A stretch of DNA of 64,000 nt from Sneathiella sp. HT1-7 (GTDB lineage: Bacteria > Pseudomonadota > Alphaproteobacteria > Sneathiellales > Sneathiellaceae), in assembly GCF_020731145.1 (NCBI RefSeq), contig NZ_JAJFZN010000002.1, positions 806,001 to 870,000 on the forward strand. The letters are read 5' to 3'. The notes beneath the pieces are model-generated. The model worked only from the letters and a program-made list of their open reading frames with translations, searched no databases and was not told where the DNA came from. This document shows positions 18,896 to 27,731 of the stretch, piece by piece. Positions within the stretch are counted from its first letter, which is position 1, and every line of letters starts with the position of its first letter. A program made the translations under genes and the position numbers.

Positions 18896-19510
18896 ATGTC
18901 CAGTATCTTATCAAATCTCAGAAATACTGTTATCGCCGGGATTGTCCTGACCATCATTATGGTTGTGATTGTCACCGCGGTTACCGGGGGCGGCTTCGAC
19001 ATGGGCGGTCATGCCTATAGCAGTTTTGTCATGCGCTGGTTTCATGTGTTGAGCGGAGTGATGTGGGTGGGTCTTTTGTATTATTTCAACTTTGTGCAAA
19101 TTCCGAACATGCCCAATATCCCGGATGAGCAGAAGCCTGCGATCGGTAAGGTGATTGCACCCGCTGCGCTTTGGTGGTTCCGCTGGGCCGCAATGGCGAC
19201 CATCGTTACCGGCCTGCTGTTGGCATGGATGAACGGCTATATCGTGGATGCCTTAACCCTAGGTGCGAAAGAGGGCTTCGCTGTTGACAAGAGCTTTGCC
19301 ATCGGGATTGGCATGTGGCTCGGCATCATTATGTGGTTCAATGTATGGTTCGTGATCTGGCCCAACCAGAAGAAAGCACTCGGCATTGTCGATGCGAATG
19401 CGGAAGCCAAGGCGGCGTCGGCCCGGACGGCAATGCTCTTTTCCCGGACGAATACGATGCTATCGTTCCCAATGCTTTACGCAATGGTTTCGGCGCAGAA
19501 TTTATTCTAG
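18896..19510 (+). CDS. PuuD-like (urate hydroxylase N-terminal family) membrane protein
   Basis: An integral membrane protein of 204 residues with helices at about residues 9-31, 46-66, 93-115 and 132-155. The segments MRWFHVLSGVMWVGLLYYF and IAPAALWWFRWAAMATI, rich in Trp and with a membrane His, match the short proteins usually labelled urate hydroxylase PuuD-like. Full-length PuuD is about twice as long and has a C-terminal cytochrome c domain; no CxxCH is present here, so urate oxidation is doubtful. The gene ends in a strong bidirectional terminator shared with sodB. GGGGAGGG precedes the ATG. Confidence 0.7.
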   Translation: MSSILSNLRNTVIAGIVLTIIMVVIVTAVTGGGFDMGGHAYSSFVMRWFHVLSGVMWVGLLYYFNFVQIPNMPNIPDEQKPAIGKVIAPAALWWFRWAAMATIVTGLLLAWMNGYIVDALTLGAKEGFAVDKSFAIGIGMWLGIIMWFNVWFVIWPNQKKALGIVDANAEAKAASARTAMLFSRTNTMLSFPMLYAMVSAQNLF

Positions 19511-19514
19511 ATAC

Positions 19515-19548
19515 AAAAAAGGCGCTTCCCGAAAGAAGCGCCTTTTTT
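19515..19548. terminator. bidirectional rho-independent terminator
   Basis: A perfect 14-base inverted repeat (AAAAAAGGCGCTTC / GAAGCGCCTTTTTT) with a 6-base loop sits between the convergent ends of the PuuD-like gene and sodB. A-runs on one side and T-runs on the other make it work in both directions. Confidence 0.93.
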
Positions 19549-19565
19549 GATGTATATGGTAGCCG

Positions 19566-20153
19566 TTAGCCGAGATTTTCGTTCGCGAAATCCCAGTTCA
19601 CAAGGCTTGCCAGAAATGTCTCCATATATTTTGGACGCGCATTCTGATAGTCGAGATAGTAAGCGTGTTCCCAGACATCCATGGTCAGGATCGGCTTTGC
19701 GCCGTCAGTGAGCGGGCAGGCCGCGTTAGGGGTCTTTGTGACCTTCAGCTTGCCGCCGTCGAGAACCAGCCAGGCCCAGCCGCTGCCAAATTGGGTTGCG
19801 CCGGCAGTCTTGAATTCTTCGGCGAATTTCTCATAGGAGCCAAAGTCTTCATCAATCTTTGCCGCAATGGCACCTGTTGGCTTGCCGCCGCCGTTCGGCT
19901 TCATGGAGTGCCAGTAGAAAGTGTGGTTCCAGACCTGCGCGGCATTGTTGAAAACACCGGCTTTGCTCGCGTCGCCAGCAGTATCTTTCATAATCTCTTC
20001 CAGTGAGCGGCTGTCGGCGTCATCCAGGAGACCATTCAAATTCGTCACATAGGCGTTGTGATGCTTTCCATAGTGAAAATCGAGAGTATTTTCCGAAATA
20101 TGGGGGGCCAAAGCATCTTTTGCGTAAGGAAGGGGGGGAAGTTCAAAAGCCAT
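19566..20153 (-). CDS. sodB: superoxide dismutase, Fe type
   Basis: Cytoplasmic Fe/Mn-family superoxide dismutase of 195 residues. Metal ligands appear in the expected places: His in LDFHYGKHHNAYV, His in AQVWNHTFYW, and Asp and His in TMDVWEHAYYLDYQN. GGGKPTGAI and FGSGWAWLV favour the iron type. An AGAGGATAAT sequence upstream of the ATG serves as ribosome-binding site. It is convergent with the PuuD-like gene and divergent from the phytoene-synthase-like gene. Confidence 0.95.
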   Translation of the reverse strand: MAFELPPLPYAKDALAPHISENTLDFHYGKHHNAYVTNLNGLLDDADSRSLEEIMKDTAGDASKAGVFNNAAQVWNHTFYWHSMKPNGGGKPTGAIAAKIDEDFGSYEKFAEEFKTAGATQFGSGWAWLVLDGGKLKVTKTPNAACPLTDGAKPILTMDVWEHAYYLDYQNARPKYMETFLASLVNWDFANENLG

Positions 20154-20322
20154 AATTATCCTCTTGCCATTTTTGTGGTCAATTTTTCAGTTCTTAATTC
20201 CGTGAAAATTCAAGCCCCTGATCGGGGAAAGAACTCGCATATCTCTACGCATACAGATATATACCAAATTATGTGCGCTTCCAGTTTTTTATAATGATTC
20301 TACATAAAAGTTGAGACAGTTG

Positions 20323-21156
20323 GTGAGTGAAGAAGGCCAGAATAGCTATCTATCCGATGAAGTGAAGCGGTATGACTATGATCGCTGGCTGACGGTTCTG
20401 TTCGCGCCGCCCACCGCTCGGGACGGGGTGTTCGCCCTGTTGGCCTTTCATGCGGAAATTGCGCGGATACGCGAAACGGTGAGCGAGCCAATGCTCGGTG
20501 ACATCCGCCTTCAATGGTGGCGCGATGCGCTGAATTCGATTGCCGCCGGAAAAGTGCCTGCCCATCCTGTGGCGGAAGCGCTGGCGCACACTATCCCGGC
20601 TCATGGTCTTGATGTCGGTGATTTTCAGAATATTATCGATGCCCGGGCTTATGATCTTGATCCACAGCCGTTTCAACGCATATCAGAACTGCTCTCCTAT
20701 GCGGATCAGACGGGAGGCATATTGAACAGCCTTTTCATGCGAATAATGGGCGTGACAGATGCGGGCGGTCTTGCCGCCGCACGTCAGGTCGGCAAGGCCT
20801 ACGCGCTCGTAGGTATTCTTCGAGCCGTGCCCTATCACGTTGCGCAAGATGTGTTGCGTATTCCGTCCGAGATGATTGACGCGCATGGCCTTAACGCTGA
20901 TACGCTCTTTACGTCAAAAAACCGGGAAGTATTTTTCGGACTTATGCAAGAGTTGACGGACCTTGCCGAGAGCGAACAGAGTGCCGCGCGAAAATTGATA
21001 ACAGGTCGGCCTAAATCGGAAAAAAATGTCTATCGCCTTTCCGCGCTTAGCACGCTTTACCTCAGTCGGCTCCGTAAGTCGGGGTTTGATCCGGCGCATG
21101 AGAAAATGGATATCGGGGGATTGCGTAAAATTTCTGCGCTTTTCTTCGGGCGCTGA
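20323..21156 (+). CDS. squalene/phytoene synthase family protein (NDUFAF6-like)
   Basis: A 277-residue protein of the trans-isoprenyl diphosphate synthase family. VSEPMLGDIRLQWWRDALNSI and FALLAFHAEIARIRE are the signatures of the NDUFAF6-like branch. The Asp-rich catalytic motifs expected of true phytoene synthases (DxxxD) are not obvious, so carotenoid synthesis is unlikely. The human homologue is a complex I assembly factor. No strong ribosome-binding site marks the start; GTG at 20323 is chosen, with TTG at 20311 or 20320 as alternatives. Its closeness to the Mth938-like gene may be meaningful. Confidence 0.83.
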   Translation: MSEEGQNSYLSDEVKRYDYDRWLTVLFAPPTARDGVFALLAFHAEIARIRETVSEPMLGDIRLQWWRDALNSIAAGKVPAHPVAEALAHTIPAHGLDVGDFQNIIDARAYDLDPQPFQRISELLSYADQTGGILNSLFMRIMGVTDAGGLAAARQVGKAYALVGILRAVPYHVAQDVLRIPSEMIDAHGLNADTLFTSKNREVFFGLMQELTDLAESEQSAARKLITGRPKSEKNVYRLSALSTLYLSRLRKSGFDPAHEKMDIGGLRKISALFFGR

Positions 21157-21166
21157 AGAGGGTTGG

Positions 21167-22105
21167 CTAAACGCCGCCCAACCGCCAGCTTTGTGACTGC
21201 ATATAATTGCGGGCAAGAAACTGGTATGTATCCCGTAAAAGCCGTTCAATCTCGGAGCTTTCGTCGATAATCATCCCATCCCATTTTTCCACCATATTTC
21301 GCCAAACCATGAAATGCTGATGCAACTCGTCCCGTGTTTTGCGGATAATATCGACAGTCGGCTGGAAATTTTTGAGGATGACCATAACTTCGCATGTCTG
21401 GGCATCGATATCGATAAATTCCCTGTCGAATCTTCGAATGACAGGATCGATGAGAATCTGCATCCGGTTTATTTCTTCGGATGTCGCCCGATCACGCTTG
21501 TAAATATTGGCAATCCGACCGAGATTAGTGCTAATTTTCTTGATCTTTGAATAATGGTCGCGCAAGGCTTCAATATAAGCGAGTTCGCGAATAATTTCAT
21601 CGATCTTTGCCACCACATCATCGCGCTGCACACCAAGCTTTTCAGCAATTTCGCGGAAAGCCTCCTGAACTTTTTCCTTGGTATCCGGGTCATTGGCAAT
21701 CGCTTCGAGTTCGCTGATATTCAGGACAATTTCCTCGTCCCCTTGCAGCCACGATATGATTTGTGCCGTAATACGACCGCGCGCGATTTCTTTGTGCGAG
21801 TCGTCTATCGACCAGGAAGCGGAACCATCAAGCAGTTCTTTCGGGATCGAATCATTAGGCCGGATTTCTTCGACATATTTAAGTGCACGCCCAATGGTGG
21901 ACAGTAGATCAGAATCCGAGCTTTCGTCATCGATACCGAATTCCCGGCAAAGGGATTTCGTTGGGATTGCACCCTTAACATCACCAATTTTGACAAAAAA
22001 ACAGGGTTCTTTCGTGTCGTGAGTCAGGCTGAAATAAGCCCCCTCGACGGTGAAGATTTTATGGTCAAATGCGAAAAAGACGCTTGGATCCTGCTTTTCT
22101 TCCAT
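21167..22105 (-). CDS. unknown protein with coiled-coil region
   Basis: I do not recognise this 312-residue protein. There is no signal peptide or membrane segment. The N-terminal 80 residues look like a small beta-rich domain (VFFAFDHKIFTVEGAYFSL, then CFFVKIGDVKGAIPTKSL). The rest is mainly helical and charged, with likely coiled coil from about residue 120 to 290. The gene is convergent with the NDUFAF6-like gene (10 bases apart) and has a 178-base gap upstream. It looks somewhat more A+T-rich than its neighbours. A cytoplasmic scaffolding or regulatory role is possible but unsupported. Confidence 0.75.
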   Translation of the reverse strand: MEEKQDPSVFFAFDHKIFTVEGAYFSLTHDTKEPCFFVKIGDVKGAIPTKSLCREFGIDDESSDSDLLSTIGRALKYVEEIRPNDSIPKELLDGSASWSIDDSHKEIARGRITAQIISWLQGDEEIVLNISELEAIANDPDTKEKVQEAFREIAEKLGVQRDDVVAKIDEIIRELAYIEALRDHYSKIKKISTNLGRIANIYKRDRATSEEINRMQILIDPVIRRFDREFIDIDAQTCEVMVILKNFQPTVDIIRKTRDELHQHFMVWRNMVEKWDGMIIDESSEIERLLRDTYQFLARNYMQSQSWRLGGV

Positions 22106-22283
22106 AGAAATGTCCGCTGTACCTTATGCATTAAGTTATTCTGATCCAACCGCATATACCCTGTCCGTTCCCCCGATTTTCCGTCATCGTTGCAGATCGG
22201 GGCAGTCAAAATAAATGCCTGCGTCAGATAATAAATAAACATCGTATACAAATGGTTACCAGATCACGCAGTTTTCCGGCTCT

Positions 22284-23621
22284 TTAAGGTAGCGACTTTT
22301 GAAGCCAGCCGGAGAAGTCCTGCGCTGCGCGGGATGTATAGGCCTGTTTGCGCTCCTTTTTCTTGATCCGGCCTTCCGGGGGCGGGAACAGGCCGAAGTT
22401 GACATTCATCGGCTGGAATGACTTGGCGTCGGCCCCGCCTGTGATATGGCTCAGGATCGCACCCATGGCCGTGGTGACCGGCGGCAGGGCGAAAGCGCTC
22501 CCCGCGACATCAGCGGCGGCGAACCGTCCGGCGATCAGCCCGATCGCGGTGCTTTCCACATATCCCTCGACCCCGGTTATCTGACCCGCAAAGCGGATAT
22601 GAGGATGATTCTTGAGGCGGAGTTGTTCGTCCAGGACTTCCGGGCTGTTGATAAAGGTATTTCGGTGCAGACCGCCAAGGCGGGCGAATTCAGCCTTCTC
22701 CAGCCCGGGGATGGTCTGGAAAATCCGCTTCTGCTCGCCATAGGTGAGCTTGGTCTGGAAGCCGACCATATTGTAAAGCGTGCCGAGCTTGTTATCTTGC
22801 CGGAGCTGGACAACGGCGTAGGGCTTCTCGTCGGAATTCGGGTTGGTCAGGCCAACGGGTTTCATTGGCCCGAATCGCAGGGTTTCCGGTCCGCGTTCCG
22901 CCATTACTTCGATCGGCAGGCATCCATCGAAATAGGGAGTGTTCTTTTCCCATTCCTTGAACTCCGTCTTGCCGCCCTCATTCAGCGCTTGAATGAACTC
23001 CCGGTACTGCGTCTCGGTCATCGGGCAGTTGATATAATCCGACCCGTCGCCCTTGTCATAGCGGGACTGGAACCAGGCGATATCAAAATTAATACTGTCT
23101 TTATAGACAATCGGGGCAATCGCATCAAAAAAGGCGAGGGCATCGGCGCCAGTTGCCGCATGGATTTTTTCGGCGAGCGCACCGGAGGTGAGGGGGCCCG
23201 TGGCGATTATTACCTGTTCCCAGTCGGCGGGGGGCAGGTCCGTGACTTCTTCCCGTTCCAGCGTGACCAGGGGATGAGTCTCGATTTTATCCTGTACATA
23301 GGCGGAGAAACCATCCCGGTCGACCGCAAGTGCGCCACCCGCCGGAACCCGGTTGATATCGGCACTCTCCATGATCAGCGAGCCCATATCTCGCATTTCC
23401 CGATGAAGGAGTCCAACAGCATTATTTTCCGCATCATCAGAGCGGAAGGAGTTGGAGCAGACAAGTTCCGCGAGACCATCGGTCAAATGCGCATCGGTCC
23501 CGCGAACGGGGCGCATTTCATGGAGGATGACGGGTACACCCGCCGTAACGAGCTGCCAGGTGGCTTCGCTTCCGGCAAGACCGCCGCCGATAATATGTAC
23601 GGGTTTTTGATCTGCACTCAT
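22284..23621 (-). CDS. trmFO: methylenetetrahydrofolate-tRNA-(uracil-5-)-methyltransferase TrmFO
   Basis: Folate- and FAD-dependent enzyme that forms 5-methyluridine at position 54 of tRNAs. The 445 residues begin with the dinucleotide-binding motif [16 protein letters not shown] and contain [25 protein letters not shown], then [19 protein letters not shown] and [14 protein letters not shown]. All are family hallmarks (GidA-like small form). It starts five bases after the uvrA stop on the same strand, so the two are probably co-transcribed. Confidence 0.96.
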   Translation of the reverse strand: MSADQKPVHIIGGGLAGSEATWQLVTAGVPVILHEMRPVRGTDAHLTDGLAELVCSNSFRSDDAENNAVGLLHREMRDMGSLIMESADINRVPAGGALAVDRDGFSAYVQDKIETHPLVTLEREEVTDLPPADWEQVIIATGPLTSGALAEKIHAATGADALAFFDAIAPIVYKDSINFDIAWFQSRYDKGDGSDYINCPMTETQYREFIQALNEGGKTEFKEWEKNTPYFDGCLPIEVMAERGPETLRFGPMKPVGLTNPNSDEKPYAVVQLRQDNKLGTLYNMVGFQTKLTYGEQKRIFQTIPGLEKAEFARLGGLHRNTFINSPEVLDEQLRLKNHPHIRFAGQITGVEGYVESTAIGLIAGRFAAADVAGSAFALPPVTTAMGAILSHITGGADAKSFQPMNVNFGLFPPPEGRIKKKERKQAYTSRAAQDFSGWLQKSLP

Positions 23622-23626
23622 GGATA

Positions 23627-26521
23627 TTACGCAGCCTTCGTTTTCTTGGTCTTTTTCGCCGTGCCTTCGGCCGGCTTGACCGCGGGTCGTTTGGCGAGAA
23701 TGTCTTTCAGATACCGTCCGGTATAGCTTTCCGGTACCTTGGCAACCTCTTCCGGTGTCCCTTCGGCCACCAGATAGCCGCCTGCATCGCCGCCATCTGG
23801 GCCCATATCGACAACCCAGTCGGCCGTCTTGATAACCTCAAGGTTATGCTCGATCACGAGGACGCTGTTGCCCGCATCGACAAGGGCCTGCAGCACTTCC
23901 ATCAATTTGCGCACATCCTCGAAATGCAGGCCGGTTGTCGGTTCGTCGAGGATATAGAGCGTGCGACCCGTCGCCCGGCGGGAGAGTTCCTTCGCCAGCT
24001 TGACGCGCTGCGCCTCACCGCCCGACAGGGTCGTCGCCTGCTGTCCCACATGGATATAGCCGAGACCGACCTGTTGCAGGGTTTCGAATTTCTCGCGGAC
24101 GTTTGGCACGGCCTTGAAGAAGACCGCCGCATCATCGACGGTCATGTTCAGCACGTCGGAGATGGATTTGTCCTTGAACTTAATCTCCAGCGTCTCGCGG
24201 TTATAACGCTCCCCCTTGCAGACGTCGCATTGCACATAGACGTCGGGCAGGAAATGCATCTCGATTTTAATGACGCCGTCGCCCTTGCAGGCCTCGCAAC
24301 GGCCGCCCTTGACGTTGAAGGAGAATCGCCCGGATTTATAGCCGCGGGCTTTCGCTTCAGGCAGGCCCGCAAACCATTCGCGGATTGGCGTGAAAGCGCC
24401 GGTATAGGTCGCGGGGTTGGACCGCGGTGTCCGCCCGATGGGAGACTGGTCGATATCGACGATCTTGTCGAGCCACTCAATCCCCTCGATCCGGTCATGC
24501 GGCCCCGGGTGGTTGCGGTTGTTGTTGAGCTTCTTCGCGATGGCCTTGTACAGCGTCTCGATAATTAACGACGACTTGCCGCCACCTGAAACACCGGTCA
24601 CGCAGGTAAAGGTACCAAGCGGGATGTTGACATTCACACGCTTCAGATTGTTATGGCGCGCACCGATGATATGAATCTGGCGCGATTCCTGGATACGGCG
24701 GCGCTGCTTGGGAAGCGGAACCTCCATTTCGCCGGAAAGATACTTGCCGGTGATGCTTTCCGGCTCCTTCATAATATCGTCCGGAGAGCCTTGCGCGATC
24801 AGGCGACCACCATGGCGACCGGCGCGCGGGCCCATATCGACCACATGATCGGCTGTCATAATCGCTTCTTCGTCATGCTCGACCACGATCACGGAATTGC
24901 CCTGATCACGCAGATTAACGAGAGTTTTAAGAAGCCTTGCGTTGTCCCGTTGATGCAATCCGATGGAGGGCTCGTCCAGCACATAGAGTACACCGGTCAG
25001 GCCCGAGCCGATCTGGGAGGCGAGGCGGATACGCTGGCTTTCCCCGCCGGAGAGCGTGCCGGAGCCACGTGATAATGTCAGATATTCAAGCCCGACATCG
25101 ACAAGGAAGCCAAGCCGTTCATTGATTTCCTTGAGAACCCGCTCGGCGATGGAATTGTCTTTTTTCGACAGGGCTCCGGAAAGTTCTTCGAACCATTTGC
25201 GGGCATCGAGGATGGATTTTGCGCAGACCTCGCCGATATGATGGCCATTGATGCGGATGGCGAGGCTTTCTTCCTTGAGCCGGTGACCCCCGCATTTACT
25301 GCAGGCGGTTTTATCCTGATATTTTTCCAGATCTTCGCGGACCCAACTGCTATCAGTTTCGCGCCAGCGCCGCTCGATATTCGGAATAACCCCTTCGAAC
25401 GGCTTGTTGGTCTTATAGGTGCGCAAGCCATCATCGAAGGTGATCTGGATTTTGGTTTCTCCTGTGCCGAACAGGACAGCCTTTTGCGCCTCCTCATCGA
25501 TTTCCTCCCAAGGCTCCGTCGTCATAAAGCCGTAATGCTTGGCGAGGGCTTCCAGCGTCTGCATATAGTATGGCGCTGGCGTTTGGGAGCGGGACCATGG
25601 GGCAATCGCGCCATCGCGCATGGATAGCGTGACATCGGGCACAATCTGGTCAGGATCAAAGAACATTTCCGTCCCCAATCCGCCGCAGGATGTACAGGCG
25701 CCGTAAGGGTTATTGAAGGAGAATATGCGCGGCTCGATTTCCTCAATCGTGAAGCCCGACACAGGGCAGGCAAATTTGGAGGAAAACATCGTTCGTTCCT
25801 GCGTGTCGGCATCTTCCACAGCGAACAAACCGTCGGCGAGGTCGAGCGCGGTCTCGATGGAATCAGCGAGGCGGCCCTGGATATCCTCATTCAATACAAC
25901 GCGGTCCACGACGACGTCGATATGATGCTTGATCTGCATGTCGAGTTCGGGGGTGTCCTCAATGTCGTAAATCTCGCCATCGACCTTGACCCGTTGAAAG
26001 CCGCGCTTGCGCAGATCCAGAAATTCCTTGCGATATTCGCCCTTGCGGCCGCGTACAATGGGGGCGAGCAGATAAAGGCGCTTGCCTTCACCCTTAGCCA
26101 TCACCTGATCGACCATCTGGCTGACAGTCTGACTGGCGATGGGTAGTCCTGTTGCCGGAGAATAAGGCACACCGATACGCGCATAGAGCAGACGCAGATA
26201 GTCATAGATTTCTGTCACCGTACCGACTGTGGAGCGCGGGTTTTTCGACGTTGTCTTCTGTTCAATCGAGATGGCGGGGCTGAGTCCGTCGATATGGTCC
26301 ACATCCGGCTTCTGCATCATTTCCAGGAATTGGCGCGCGTAGGCCGACAGGCTTTCGACGTAACGACGCTGCCCCTCCGCATAGATGGTGTCGAAGGCGA
26401 GCGAGGACTTGCCGGACCCGGAAAGACCGGTGATCACCACCAATTGATCGCGGGGGATATCGATATTAACATTCTGCAAGTTGTGTTCGCGGGCGCCGCG
26501 GATGCTGAGAATTTTCTGCAT
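23627..26521 (-). CDS. uvrA: excinuclease ABC subunit A
   Basis: Damage-recognition ATPase of nucleotide excision repair. The 964 residues have two ABC ATPase modules (Walker [10 protein letters not shown] and GVSGGGKSS; signatures [12 protein letters not shown] and [12 protein letters not shown]) and zinc-finger regions, CSKCGGHRL and [12 protein letters not shown] with [12 protein letters not shown]. The first CxxC of one finger reads CPVSGF, a variant I recall as usual in alphaproteobacteria. It is divergent from ssb across a 205-base gap, a classic arrangement. No alphaproteobacterial LexA box (GTTC-N7-GTTC) was seen there. Confidence 0.97.
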   Translation of the reverse strand: MQKILSIRGAREHNLQNVNIDIPRDQLVVITGLSGSGKSSLAFDTIYAEGQRRYVESLSAYARQFLEMMQKPDVDHIDGLSPAISIEQKTTSKNPRSTVGTVTEIYDYLRLLYARIGVPYSPATGLPIASQTVSQMVDQVMAKGEGKRLYLLAPIVRGRKGEYRKEFLDLRKRGFQRVKVDGEIYDIEDTPELDMQIKHHIDVVVDRVVLNEDIQGRLADSIETALDLADGLFAVEDADTQERTMFSSKFACPVSGFTIEEIEPRIFSFNNPYGACTSCGGLGTEMFFDPDQIVPDVTLSMRDGAIAPWSRSQTPAPYYMQTLEALAKHYGFMTTEPWEEIDEEAQKAVLFGTGETKIQITFDDGLRTYKTNKPFEGVIPNIERRWRETDSSWVREDLEKYQDKTACSKCGGHRLKEESLAIRINGHHIGEVCAKSILDARKWFEELSGALSKKDNSIAERVLKEINERLGFLVDVGLEYLTLSRGSGTLSGGESQRIRLASQIGSGLTGVLYVLDEPSIGLHQRDNARLLKTLVNLRDQGNSVIVVEHDEEAIMTADHVVDMGPRAGRHGGRLIAQGSPDDIMKEPESITGKYLSGEMEVPLPKQRRRIQESRQIHIIGARHNNLKRVNVNIPLGTFTCVTGVSGGGKSSLIIETLYKAIAKKLNNNRNHPGPHDRIEGIEWLDKIVDIDQSPIGRTPRSNPATYTGAFTPIREWFAGLPEAKARGYKSGRFSFNVKGGRCEACKGDGVIKIEMHFLPDVYVQCDVCKGERYNRETLEIKFKDKSISDVLNMTVDDAAVFFKAVPNVREKFETLQQVGLGYIHVGQQATTLSGGEAQRVKLAKELSRRATGRTLYILDEPTTGLHFEDVRKLMEVLQALVDAGNSVLVIEHNLEVIKTADWVVDMGPDGGDAGGYLVAEGTPEEVAKVPESYTGRYLKDILAKRPAVKPAEGTAKKTKKTKAA

Positions 26522-26648
26522 TCGGATATTATACCTGACATGTGCTTAAAACTGTGCCGGAATTTATAGGTTAATATGGGAAAAGGCCAGACTTATCGGC
26601 AAAAAGTGTTTTCATTTTGTTCACGGTCGACATTATGGTCGAAAAGCA

Positions 26649-26686
26649 CTGGCCAGAGGCGCTATTGCACGTTATTGTCTGGCCAG
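26649..26686. repeat. paired CTGGCCAG palindromes in the uvrA-ssb gap
   Basis: Two copies of the 8-base palindrome CTGGCCAG lie exactly 30 bases apart (26649-26656 and 26679-26686), about three helical turns. Their flanks also pair as CTGGCCAGA / TCTGGCCAG. They sit 41-78 bases upstream of the ssb ATG. They may be an operator for either divergent gene or a hairpin. No known regulator was matched. Confidence 0.45.
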
Positions 26687-26726
26687 AATTTTTTAAGAGA
26701 ATACAGAATCGAAAGCGGAACACACC

Positions 26727-27233
26727 ATGGCGGGCAGCGTTAATAAAGTCATTCTTGTTGGAAATCTGGGCGCGGATCCTGAGGTTCGCTATATGAATAA
26801 TGGCAAGCCCGTCTGCAACCTGCGTATAGCGACGAGCGAATCCTGGAAGGACCGGGACAGCGGAGAGCGGCGTGAGCGCACGGAGTGGCACCGGGTTGTG
26901 ATTTTCAATGAAGGACTTTGCAAGATAGCCGAGCAGTTTCTCAAGAAAGGCTCGAAGGTTTATTTGGAGGGTCAATTGCAGACCCGCCAGTATGAGCAGG
27001 ACGGCATCACCAAATATTCAACAGAAATCGTGCTGCAGGGCTTTAACTCTGCCCTCACCATGCTTGATAGTGCTGGCGGTGGTCAGGGACAGGGTGCCGG
27101 TGGCTATGGCGGTGGCACACAGAAGGGCGGCAATGACTATGGCGGCGGCGGTGCCCCGAGTGGGGATCGCAGTTATGGCGGTCCGGCTGGAAGCGGCATG
27201 GGCGGCGATTTCGATGATGACATTCCCTTCTAA
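26727..27233 (+). CDS. ssb: single-stranded DNA-binding protein
   Basis: OB-fold protein that coats single-stranded DNA in replication and repair. The 168 residues have the typical MAGSVNKVILVGNLGADPEVRY start, the OB core (TEWHRVVIFNEGLCKIAEQFLKKG), a Gly-rich flexible linker, and the acidic DDDIPF tip that docks partner proteins. It is divergent from uvrA and followed by a hairpin terminator. Confidence 0.97.
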   Translation: MAGSVNKVILVGNLGADPEVRYMNNGKPVCNLRIATSESWKDRDSGERRERTEWHRVVIFNEGLCKIAEQFLKKGSKVYLEGQLQTRQYEQDGITKYSTEIVLQGFNSALTMLDSAGGGQGQGAGGYGGGTQKGGNDYGGGGAPSGDRSYGGPAGSGMGGDFDDDIPF

Positions 27234-27259
27234 GGGCGTGAACATCTCGGTGAAATGAG

Positions 27260-27290
27260 AAAAAGGCTGTCCGTCGCGGGCGGCCTTTTT
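27260..27290 (+). terminator. rho-independent terminator after ssb
   Basis: AAAAAGGCTGTCC pairs with GGGCGGCCTTTTT around a 5-base loop (13 pairs including two G-U). It ends in a T run 57 bases after the ssb stop. Confidence 0.8.
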
Positions 27291-27327
27291 TATTGGAGTG
27301 AGGTTGAAGGCGGAGGAGGAAAGAAAA

Positions 27328-27711
27328 ATGGCGCTAGACCACATTTCCATAGCTGTACAGGATCTTGAAAAAGCAGGGCAGTTTTATGATGCTGTCTTTG
27401 GGCTTTTGGGTATGACGCGGATTGCTGATCGCCCGGGAACTGTCGGGTATGGCAAGAAATTTCCCGAATTCTGGATTAATGCGCGTCCTGACATGGCGCC
27501 GGTGCCCGCCGATACCGGCGTTCATATCGCGCTCCGAGCCATAAGTGAAGATACGGTTCTTGAATGTTATCAGGCTGCGCTTGCGAATGGCGGTACAGAT
27601 GCAGGTTTGCCGGGGGCGCGGCAGGCGGCACTCACGACATACTTCGGTGCCTTTTTCAAGGATCCGGATGGCAACAAGGTCGAAATCGTGACCTTTCCCA
27701 AAACAGAATAA
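27328..27711 (+). CDS. glyoxalase/bleomycin-resistance (VOC) family protein
   Basis: A 127-residue single VOC-fold protein. LDHISIAVQDLEKAGQFYDAVF at the start and FFKDPDGNKVEIVTF at the end are the two conserved beta-alpha-beta motifs; a His (DHISI) and a Glu (KVEIV) could bind metal. The substrate is unknown. ATG at 27328 is chosen over an in-frame GTG 30 bases upstream because GGAGGAAAG precedes it. The hydantoinase-like gene starts 20 bases downstream, so the pair may be an operon. Confidence 0.85.
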   Translation: MALDHISIAVQDLEKAGQFYDAVFGLLGMTRIADRPGTVGYGKKFPEFWINARPDMAPVPADTGVHIALRAISEDTVLECYQAALANGGTDAGLPGARQAALTTYFGAFFKDPDGNKVEIVTFPKTE

Positions 27712-27731
27712 CCAGTGGGCGTGGGAAATTA

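Noticed and set aside
22446-23726. A 426-codon open frame on the plus strand
   Set aside because: It runs antisense to trmFO and the end of uvrA, whose proteins are unmistakable. The translated product resembles no protein family.
26522-26726. LexA (SOS) box in the uvrA-ssb gap
   Set aside because: The alphaproteobacterial pattern GTTC-N7-GTTC is not present on either strand; only single GTTC and GAAC copies occur.
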